Assembly (NCBI GenBank): GCA_017415945.1
Contig: JAFQDR010000104.1
Coordinates: 1-11,003, forward strand
DNA: 11,003 nucleotides
Source of the DNA: Oscillospiraceae bacterium
GTDB lineage: Bacteria; Bacillota_A; Clostridia; Oscillospirales; Oscillospiraceae
Reading direction: 5' to 3'
Shown one piece after another: positions 1 to 4,851 of this stretch; the first letter of the stretch is position 1; each line of letters starts with the position of its first letter. Both the position numbers and the translations under genes were made by a program. The notes under the pieces are model-generated. The model was not told the origin of the DNA, searched no databases, and saw only the letters and a program-made list of their open reading frames with translations.

Positions 1-14
1 CGAAAAATACAAAT

Positions 15-74
15 AGGTCTGCAAGTGTGGAATTTGTTCGCAGAATGCGGACAAATTATGCGCGCAGCAGACCT
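15..74 (+). other. Long imperfect hairpin, structured intergenic RNA or palindromic repeat
   Basis: Outer arms AGGTCTGC (15-22) and GCAGACCT (67-74) are perfect complements. They enclose an inner stem of 12 bp, AATTTGTTCGCA (31-42) and TGCGGACAAATT (46-57), around a GAA loop. The single inner mismatch is a U.G wobble on plus-strand RNA but an A.C clash on the minus strand. The segments between inner and outer arms add a few GC and GU pairs only on the plus strand. This suggests a plus-strand transcript, perhaps the 3' end of a gene left of the window, or a dispersed palindromic element. No coding gene is supported in bases 1-170. Confidence 0.5.
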
Positions 75-103
75 GCCGGCCCATCGCACAAGCGGGGGCA
101 TCT

Positions 104-136
104 CTGTCAAAATGCTCCAAAGGAGTATTTTGACAG
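104..136 (+). repeat. 15-bp inverted repeat with AAA loop
   Basis: CTGTCAAAATGCTCC (104-118) pairs with GGAGTATTTTGACAG (122-136) across a 3-base loop. The one non-Watson-Crick position (114 with 126) is G.U on plus-strand RNA and C.A on the minus strand, so again the plus-strand RNA folds better. It lies only four bases before the next hairpin. It could be part of a structured transcript, a transcription-end structure or a dispersed palindromic unit. Choosing among these needs a genome-wide search for further copies. Confidence 0.6.
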
Positions 137-140
137 ACTC

Positions 141-172
141 AGCACCTTGGATTTCCAAGGTGCTTTGTCTTT
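141..172 (+). terminator. Perfect 10-bp hairpin, probable terminator
   Basis: AGCACCTTGG (141-150) and CCAAGGTGCT (155-164) form a perfect stem with a 4-base loop. On the plus strand the stem is followed by the T-rich tract TTGTCTTT (165-172), which fits a weak intrinsic terminator for a gene entering from the left. On the minus strand it lies just after the stop of the ribbon-helix-helix gene, preceded by A-rich sequence but without a following T-run. It may therefore also help end the SPFH operon, but a plus-strand role is better supported. Confidence 0.5.
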
Positions 173-353
173 ACAGATCCTTCGGTACGCTGCCGCCGTT
201 CTTCTTATGCTGCTTCACACATTCCGTCAGCAGCCATTCGATCTGCCCGTTGATGGAGCGGAAATCATCCTCCGCCCACTGCTGCAAATCGTTCCACAGG
301 GCTGCGGAGATGCGCAGGGGAACCTGCTTTTTCGCTTTTTCTTTTTCGGTCAA
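171..353 (-). CDS. Arc-like ribbon-helix-helix DNA-binding protein, 60 aa
   Basis: This small protein has the ribbon-helix-helix layout. A basic N-terminal tail (KEKAKKQ) leads to a short strand VPLRIS (about residues 10-15), a first helix (about 17-29), a turn with FRSINGQ, and a second helix (about 35-48). The S-I-N-G-Q-I pattern at the start of the second helix is typical of Arc/MetJ/CopG-type proteins, which dimerise and read the DNA major groove with the paired strands. The start codon is TTG. It is chosen because AAAGGAGG sits seven bases upstream at ideal spacing and no ATG fits the fold. It is the last gene of the SPFH operon, 53 bp after the YbjQ-like gene, and may regulate the operon promoter. 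The target DNA is inferred, not shown. Confidence 0.75.
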   Translation of the reverse strand: MTEKEKAKKQVPLRISAALWNDLQQWAEDDFRSINGQIEWLLTECVKQHKKNGGSVPKDL

Positions 354-406
354 CAGTTCCCCTCCTTTCCTTGCCGTGGATTTCCGATCATTCCAATGCT
401 GTGATT

Positions 407-718
407 TTACTTAAACTTCACAGCCGTTCCGTATGCCATGACTTCCGCGGCAGACTGCATCACGGAGGCGGAGGAATAGCGGATGTTGACGATGGCATCC
501 GCGCCCAGGGCTTCCGCTTCCTGTACCATGCGCTTGGTTGCCAAAGCACGAGCGTTGTTCATCATTTCGTTGTAGGACTTCATTTCGCCGCCTACCAGAC
601 CCTTGAAGGCCTGACCAATGTCCTTACCTACGTTCACGGACTGGATGGTGCTGCCCTTGACCAGACCCAGCATTTCCAGTTCCTTGCCTGCGATGTAATC
701 AGTATTGACTAAGATCAT
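407..718 (-). CDS. YbjQ-type (heavy-metal-binding domain, DUF74-like) protein, 103 aa
   Basis: The full length and motifs match the YbjQ/UPF0145 family of about 100-110 residues. These are an N-terminal strand followed by a GKELEMLGLVKGST stretch, a central helix carrying NARALATKRM, and GADAIVNIRY followed by small polar residues and a C-terminal GTAVKF strand. The family forms small pentameric alpha/beta assemblies. A heavy-metal-binding role is assigned by name, but the function is not established, and no cluster of metal ligands is visible here. A strong AAAGGAGGAG site precedes the ATG. The start lies 20 bases inside the preceding membrane-protein gene, which points to translational coupling. 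Pairing with an SPFH gene is a recurring arrangement in Bacillota, so a membrane-linked role is likely. Confidence 0.85.
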   Translation of the reverse strand: MILVNTDYIAGKELEMLGLVKGSTIQSVNVGKDIGQAFKGLVGGEMKSYNEMMNNARALATKRMVQEAEALGADAIVNIRYSSASVMQSAAEVMAYGTAVKFK

Positions 719-920
719 CTTCTTCTCCTCCTTTGATTTCGTCGATTCGTTCCTTGGCTACCCACAGGGCGTACCCCGCTCCAATCAGCGGAATCACCGC
801 GCCTATGATTTTGAAAACCATCGGTGCATAGGGGATGGAAAGCAGTACCACCGCATGCACCACAAAATACACGATCAGTAGAATTGCTACCACAATGGGC
901 GCAATCATTTTCTTGTTCAT
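699..920 (-). CDS. Small two-helix membrane protein, 73 aa
   Basis: I do not recognise a named family. The protein has a short basic N-terminus (MNKK), a hydrophobic segment at about residues 6-28, and a second at about 35-54 that includes a GAVIPLIGAGYAL stretch. It ends in a charged tail rich in acidic residues (KERIDEIKGGEEDD). It should therefore be a membrane hairpin with the acidic tail in the cytoplasm. The gene starts four bases after the SPFH stop codon with only a weak Shine-Dalgarno site, so it probably relies on coupling to SPFH translation. Its 3' end overlaps the YbjQ-like gene by 20 bases. The tight packing argues it is a real gene and a partner of the SPFH protein. Confidence 0.75.
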   Translation of the reverse strand: MNKKMIAPIVVAILLIVYFVVHAVVLLSIPYAPMVFKIIGAVIPLIGAGYALWVAKERIDEIKGGEEDDLSQY

Positions 921-924
921 CTCT

Positions 925-1935
925 TTAATAAATGCTGCCGCTGTTGACGATGGGCTGCGCGTCCTTGCTGCCGCACAGAACCACCAGCAAATTGGACACC
1001 ATTGCGGCCTTACGCTCCTCGTCCAATTCCACTACATTGTTCTCGTTCAGTCGTTCCAGAGCCATTTCCACCATGCCCACAGCACCATCTACGATCATCT
1101 TTCTTGCGTCGATGATGGCGGATGCCTGCTGACGCTGCAGCATAGCGGCTGCGATTTCGGGGGCATATGCCAGATGTGTGATGCGTGCCTCCAGAATTTC
1201 CAGACCCGCAATTTCCACCTTATTCTGAATCTCCGCCTTCAGCTCGTCGGCAACCTTTTTGCTGCTGCCGCGAAGGCTCTGCTCGTCCTCACCCTCTCCT
1301 GCAATGTCATAGGGGTACAATGCCACGATATTGCGCAGAGCGGAATCGGTCTGGATGGACAGATATTCCATGTAGTCGTCCACATTGAACACTGCCTTTG
1401 CGGTGTTGGCCACACGCCAAATAACCACTACGCCGATCTCAATGGGATTGCCCAGCAGGTCGTTGATCTTCTGCTTGCCGTTGTTCAGGGTCAGAGCCTT
1501 CATGCTCAGTCGCTTACCCGATGCGGAGTCCTTCTTAGGTGCCTTCAGCACAATATTGCCCTTTGCTGCTTCTTCATTGATGGCAGCCTCCGCAGCCTTG
1601 CCCTCCATGGTGGGGTTGATGGCAGAGGCGAAGGGATTGACATAGAAGAAACCGGGTTCACGCAAAGTACCGTAGTACTTACCGAACAGGGTCAGCACCA
1701 GAGCTTCATTGGGCTTGATGATTTTCAGACCTGCCAGCATGATGCAGAACCCCAACAGCAGCAGGATACCAAGAATCATTACCGCAACTCCGAACAGTGA
1801 GAAATCCAGCAGTATCCCGCCGCCGACTATCACAGCTATACCGCCAAACATCCCGAGAATAATCATCAGCAGCATTACAATGCCGTTTTTACCCTTTAAT
1901 ACGATCTCGTCGTGGATCAGCTTCCGTTCTTCCAC
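925..1935 (-). CDS. SPFH/band-7 domain membrane protein
   Basis: Two adjacent hydrophobic segments (about residues 18-42 and 45-69) are followed at once by an SPFH/band-7 domain (about 72-262). The domain has the typical IIKPNEALVLTLFGKYYGTLREPGF entry region, an IEIGVVVIWRV strand, and a C-terminal helical region (KADELK-like, ARITHLAYAPEIAAAMLQRQQA). SPFH proteins (stomatin, prohibitin, flotillin relatives) oligomerise on membranes and organise lipid or protease microdomains. The specific job here is unknown. Several in-frame starts exist: GTG 1944, ATG 1941 and GTG 1935. GTG at 1935 is preferred because AAAGGAG (1944-1950) lies eight bases upstream, whereas it almost touches the other two. 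The gene leads the operon and is read from the promoter at 1966-1994. Confidence 0.85.
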   Translation of the reverse strand: MEERKLIHDEIVLKGKNGIVMLLMIILGMFGGIAVIVGGGILLDFSLFGVAVMILGILLLLGFCIMLAGLKIIKPNEALVLTLFGKYYGTLREPGFFYVNPFASAINPTMEGKAAEAAINEEAAKGNIVLKAPKKDSASGKRLSMKALTLNNGKQKINDLLGNPIEIGVVVIWRVANTAKAVFNVDDYMEYLSIQTDSALRNIVALYPYDIAGEGEDEQSLRGSSKKVADELKAEIQNKVEIAGLEILEARITHLAYAPEIAAAMLQRQQASAIIDARKMIVDGAVGMVEMALERLNENNVVELDEERKAAMVSNLLVVLCGSKDAQPIVNSGSIY

Positions 1936-1955
1936 AACCATCACTCCTTTTTCTT

Positions 1956-1974
1956 TGATATCTAAATGATATCA
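1956..1974. promoter_or_regulatory. Palindromic operator candidate over the -10 box
   Basis: TGATATC (1956-1962) and GATATCA (1968-1974) form a perfect inverted repeat with a 5-bp spacer. It covers the -10 box of the SPFH operon and its start point, so a bound protein would block RNA polymerase. The last gene of the operon encodes a ribbon-helix-helix protein, making autoregulation the simplest guess. The assignment of the binder is inference. Confidence 0.5.
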
Positions 1975-1994
1975 CATTGATTATGCATTGTCAA
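1966..1994 (-). promoter_or_regulatory. Sigma-A type promoter of the SPFH operon
   Basis: On the minus strand TTGACA (1994-1989) and TATCAT (1971-1966) are separated by 17 bp. The -35 box is perfect and the -10 box matches five of six positions. Transcription would begin near 1958, about 22 bases before the preferred GTG start at 1935, leaving room for the AAAGGAG ribosome site. Confidence 0.75.
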
Positions 1995-1995
1995 C

Positions 1996-2032
1996 GAGAT
2001 TATCCATTCGTTTACCGAATGTTCAAAATCTC
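1996..2032. repeat. Nested inverted repeat between hydrolase stop and SPFH promoter
   Basis: Inner arms CATTCG (2005-2010) and CGAATG (2016-2021) with a 5-bp spacer are enclosed by outer arms GAGATT (1996-2001) and AATCTC (2027-2032). The element runs from inside the hydrolase stop codon to just upstream of the -35 box of the SPFH promoter. There is no T-run, so it is not a classical terminator. It may be a second operator or a transcript-end stem. Confidence 0.4.
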
Positions 2033-2963
2033 ACAGGCATTGCTCCCATATCCAATTTGCAATGTCGGCGATCACATCCTCGCCAATGTGACGTTCTACA
2101 TTGTATTCCTTCTTGACCTTCGTGATATCCCCGCAGACAGAAGGCACAAAGCAATGGTTCAAGCCCTCATGCATCTTGAAGGTCACATTGGCTCTGCCCT
2201 GCAGCAGAGTTTGATACCCTGTAAAATCGGTATCTGCCTTGGCTTGGAAATCCTCGCTGCCCTGCATAATGAGCATAGGCTTTTCCGACTTTGTCAGATA
2301 GTCGGACGCGGGCTGCTCGCCCATTTCCTTGAAATAATAGAGGGTCGTGCCGCCGCCCATCTTTACTTTCTTGGCTTCCTCATCGGTCAGTTCGTACATT
2401 CCATCGAACAGCTTTTCGAACTTTGCCACCTGCTTTTTCATGATCCAACGCATCAGCCCCTTGCTTGCTGCCAGCATATCCGCATTTTGCCCAAGCATGA
2501 TTTGCTCCAGCGTGCGAGGAGAGCCCGCCATGAGGATTAACCCCTTAAAGCTGCCGCCCTCTGCATCAATGCGGGGTGCCAGCATAGCCCCCATACTGTG
2601 ACCCACAATGAAGATATTCTCAGAATCAATGCGAGCATCCTTTCGGAGTAATTCGGCAGCCAGAACCGCATCCTCAATGGTTTCTTCCTTGACGGTGATG
2701 GGCTTCTTTTCTCGCACCATCTTGAAGCCATGGGCAAAAGACCGTTTATCATATCGCACCGATGCAATCCCATGCTTGGCCAGCCCCTCCGCCAGATCCT
2801 TAAATGGGGTCAGCTTTCCCACCTTTTCGTCCATATTGCTGCTGCCGGAGCCATGAACAAACACCACGGCGGGCACGGGCTTATGCCCGGCATCGGGCAG
2901 GGTCAGCAGTCCCTTGAGGGGGTATTTGGTATTCGCTCCAACGACAATACTCTCTTGTTTCAT
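2031..2963 (-). CDS. Alpha/beta hydrolase (serine hydrolase of the dienelactone hydrolase/esterase type), 310 aa
   Basis: The order of motifs is that of an alpha/beta-hydrolase. The oxyanion-hole motif HGSG is at 37-40, the nucleophile elbow GHSMG at 121-125 (Ser123), a likely acid is Asp238 in QGSED, and the catalytic His270 lies in LNHCF. A helical lid region is predicted between about 150 and 225. There is no signal peptide, so it acts in the cytoplasm, probably on an ester or a small acyl compound; the substrate cannot be told. The ATG at 2963 is chosen over an in-frame GTG at 2969, because AAGGAGG lies eight bases before the ATG and only two before the GTG. It is divergent from the GntR gene and shares its control region, so it is probably under the same repressor. 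Confidence 0.85.
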   Translation of the reverse strand: MKQESIVVGANTKYPLKGLLTLPDAGHKPVPAVVFVHGSGSSNMDEKVGKLTPFKDLAEGLAKHGIASVRYDKRSFAHGFKMVREKKPITVKEETIEDAVLAAELLRKDARIDSENIFIVGHSMGAMLAPRIDAEGGSFKGLILMAGSPRTLEQIMLGQNADMLAASKGLMRWIMKKQVAKFEKLFDGMYELTDEEAKKVKMGGGTTLYYFKEMGEQPASDYLTKSEKPMLIMQGSEDFQAKADTDFTGYQTLLQGRANVTFKMHEGLNHCFVPSVCGDITKVKKEYNVERHIGEDVIADIANWIWEQCL

Positions 2964-2976
2964 ACACACAGCCTCC

Positions 2977-3030
2977 TTGACTTTTTGTATGTTTTGTATT
3001 ATTATATATAATACAAAGAGGTAATGTCAA
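2977..3030. promoter_or_regulatory. Overlapping divergent promoters of hydrolase and GntR genes
   Basis: For the plus strand, TTGACT (2977-2982) and TATTAT (3000-3005) are 17 bp apart. For the minus strand, TTGACA (3030-3025) and TATAAT (3006-3001), both full consensus, are 18 bp apart. The two -10 boxes occupy almost the same bases, so polymerase can occupy only one promoter at a time. The plus -35 box also overlaps the ribosome site of the hydrolase gene. Confidence 0.75.
2993..3017. promoter_or_regulatory. 25-bp perfect palindromic operator, likely for the YtrA-type GntR protein
   Basis: TTTGTATTAT (2993-3002) and ATAATACAAA (3008-3017) are perfect inverted arms around a 5-bp TATAT centre. 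The TGTAT/ATACA halves fit the kind of palindrome recognised by YtrA-type GntR regulators. The element covers both -10 boxes and both predicted start points, and abuts the ribosome site of the GntR gene. One bound dimer would silence both directions, giving autoregulation and control of the hydrolase. Confidence 0.75.
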
Positions 3031-3031
3031 G

Positions 3032-3403
3032 ATGATTTTGCAATTGGATTTTTCAAGCGACGTTCCCATTTATCAGCAGCTGCGGAACCAAATCGTCATC
3101 GGCATTGGTTCGGGTAAGCTAAAATCCGGGGATAAGCTCCCCACCGTCCGTGCCTTGGCGGAGGAAAGCGGCATCAACGCCATGACCGTCAGCAAGGCAT
3201 ATAACCTGCTGAAGCAGGAGGGCTATATCGTCACCGACCGCAGAAAGGGTGCGGTGGTGGCAGCACAAGCCAACACCCCTGCTGTAAAGGAAGAAACCAT
3301 CAGCGCACTGCGGCTGCACATTCATGAGCTGCGGCTGGCAGGCATGACGAAAACCGAGCTCCACGATTTGGTGGAGAAGCTGTATGAGGAGGCGGAAGCA
3401 TGA
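3032..3403 (+). CDS. GntR-family transcriptional regulator, YtrA subfamily, 123 aa
   Basis: The N-terminal winged helix-turn-helix spans about residues 10-77. The signature is PIYQQLRNQIV, then GKLKSGDKLPTVRALAEESGIN, AMTVSKAYNLLKQEGYI, and a wing ending in GAVVA. The tail of about 45 residues is too short for a FadR, HutC or MocR effector domain, which places it in the YtrA group, whose members dimerise through short C-terminal helices. These repressors usually control adjacent membrane or transporter genes and their own operon. An AAAGAGGT site lies nine bases before the ATG. The stop codon overlaps the next gene's start as ATGA, so the two are translationally coupled. The palindrome at 2993-3017 is the expected operator. 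The inducing signal is not visible; envelope stress is a guess from the family. Confidence 0.92.
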   Translation: MILQLDFSSDVPIYQQLRNQIVIGIGSGKLKSGDKLPTVRALAEESGINAMTVSKAYNLLKQEGYIVTDRRKGAVVAAQANTPAVKEETISALRLHIHELRLAGMTKTELHDLVEKLYEEAEA

Positions 3404-4719
3404 TCGGAAATGCAATTTTATGGCTAAGCCTGTGCTGGATGCCCGTTATGATCTGTGCCATTCTTCATAATGAAACCAAATTCAAAAAGAACATTGCCGT
3501 GGGAGTCACCTTCCCCTTCGAGGGCAGACGGCATCCCGAAGTACTGGCACGACTGGAGCGTTTCAAGAAGGAGGAACGCATCCTGTGTGTCGTCCTGATG
3601 CTGCTGTGCATCCCCGGGATTTTTCTGAAGTTCTCCATGAGCTTTTCCCTGTGGTTTGTGTGGATGACCGCCGCTGTACTGCTTCCCTACATCCCTTATA
3701 TTACCTGCAATCGGGATCTAAAGCGCATCAAGGCAGAGCACGGCTGGAGAAAGCCCTCCGCAGCGGACACCGTCATCGTAGATCTGTCCGCACTGCCTCA
3801 GGAAAATTGGCTCTCCCCTTGGGCATTCGCCCCCGCCCTTGTGCTTGCACTGGTGCCCATGGCATTCGGACGCAGCTTTTGGTTTATGTACCTAACGGAT
3901 GCTCTGATTGTGGTACTGTGCTGGCTGGGGTATCGGTATCTGTACCGCAACAAGGCGGAAATGGCAGACGGCAACACCACCGTCACCGCCGCACTGACCC
4001 GTATCCGCCGCTGTCAGTGGGGCAAAATCTGGCTGCTGTGTGCCTACTCCATGACAGCACTGAACTGGTTCGCCGCGTTCTGCTCCTATTCCCCCACCGC
4101 CATGACCGTCGGCATGGTAATGTTTATGCTGGTGATCGTGGGCTGCAGCCTGCACATTGAGTTCCGCACCAGAAGGCTGCAGGAGACCCTCACCGCAGAC
4201 AGCGGCAGAGACTTCTATGTAGATGACGACGACAAGTGGCCCTATGGTCTGTTTTACTACAACCCCAACGATGACCGACTGATCATCAACGAGCGAGTGG
4301 GCACCAACACCACTGTGAATCTGGCAAAGCCCGCAGGGAAGCTGCTGTTCGGCGCGTTGGCAGTGTTGCTGGTGACCCTGCCTCTGTGGGGTCTGGTAAT
4401 CGGCGACACCGACATCCACACCGATATCCGCACAGACAGCGTTTTCATCGAGGGCGGAATGCACGAATACGAGATTTCCGCCGCCGATGTGGTCAGCATC
4501 GAGCTGCTGCAGGAGCTGCCACCCGTTGCACGCGTGGCAGGTACGGGACTGCCCGAGCTGCTGGGGGGTAATTTCAGCAGCAAGGACTATGGCAAGCTAA
4601 AGCTTTGCCTGAATCCTATGGCTCCGCCCTTTGTGCTGGTGGAAACGGAAGATACCACATATCTGCTGGGCACAAACAACGAACAGCAGACCATGGCGAT
4701 CTACGAAGCGCTGAAATAA
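3400..4719 (+). CDS. Multi-pass membrane protein with DUF5808-like motif and PH-like C-terminus, 439 aa
   Basis: Hydrophobic segments lie at about residues 4-22, 60-78, 83-103, 140-157, 160-180, 208-228, 234-252 and 312-332. Between the last two is a soluble stretch at 275-311 with D-D-D-K-W, G-L-F-Y-Y-N-P-N-D and V-G-T-N-T-T-V-N-L-A-K-P. This is the DUF5808-type signature found in Bacillota membrane proteins that often follow YtrA regulators. The C-terminal part (about 345-439) has the alternating strands and final helix of a bacterial PH-like domain, probably facing the cytoplasm. The function of the family is not known. The gene overlaps the regulator by four bases (ATGA) and ends at a strong terminator, so the two form a bicistronic unit. 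Likely role: a membrane sensor or partner of the regulator (inference). Confidence 0.82.
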   Translation: MIGNAILWLSLCWMPVMICAILHNETKFKKNIAVGVTFPFEGRRHPEVLARLERFKKEERILCVVLMLLCIPGIFLKFSMSFSLWFVWMTAAVLLPYIPYITCNRDLKRIKAEHGWRKPSAADTVIVDLSALPQENWLSPWAFAPALVLALVPMAFGRSFWFMYLTDALIVVLCWLGYRYLYRNKAEMADGNTTVTAALTRIRRCQWGKIWLLCAYSMTALNWFAAFCSYSPTAMTVGMVMFMLVIVGCSLHIEFRTRRLQETLTADSGRDFYVDDDDKWPYGLFYYNPNDDRLIINERVGTNTTVNLAKPAGKLLFGALAVLLVTLPLWGLVIGDTDIHTDIRTDSVFIEGGMHEYEISAADVVSIELLQELPPVARVAGTGLPELLGGNFSSKDYGKLKLCLNPMAPPFVLVETEDTTYLLGTNNEQQTMAIYEALK

Positions 4720-4722
4720 ACG

Positions 4723-4755
4723 AAACGCGTGAGGAATAAACCTCACGCGTTTTTT
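4723..4755 (+). terminator. Intrinsic terminator of the GntR-DUF5808 operon
   Basis: AAACGCGTGAGG (4723-4734) and CCTCACGCGTTT (4741-4752) form a 12-bp stem with an AATAAA loop. A run of six T residues (4750-4755) closes it. It lies three bases after the stop codon. The minus-strand tail is short, so it acts mainly in the plus direction. Confidence 0.9.
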
Positions 4756-4851
4756 AATATGAGTGCGCCAGTTACGGAAGCAAGCTCCCTTTAGTGTGAC
4801 ATCCATCATTTAAAATACTCTCTGCTTTTCATTTGCATGCTACATACACCA

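Noticed and set aside
25..414. Overlapping plus-strand open frames of about 125-129 codons
   Set aside because: They run antisense through the RHH gene and through the hairpins at 31-164, have no ribosome site and resemble no protein I know.
835..1800. 321-codon plus-strand open frame opposite the SPFH gene
   Set aside because: The composition is rich in Cys, His and Gln as expected for an antisense frame, and the minus-strand SPFH gene is clearly coding.
3892..4464. 190-codon minus-strand frame opposite the DUF5808-type gene, and similar antisense frames at 2347-3011 and 9382-10524
   Set aside because: All lie opposite well-supported genes and show the biased composition of antisense frames.
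4763..4800. Short hairpin GGAAGC-AA-GCTCCC after the lipoprotein gene as a terminator
   Set aside because: The stem has only six pairs with a mismatch or wobble and a 2-base loop, and there is no good T-run on the minus strand.
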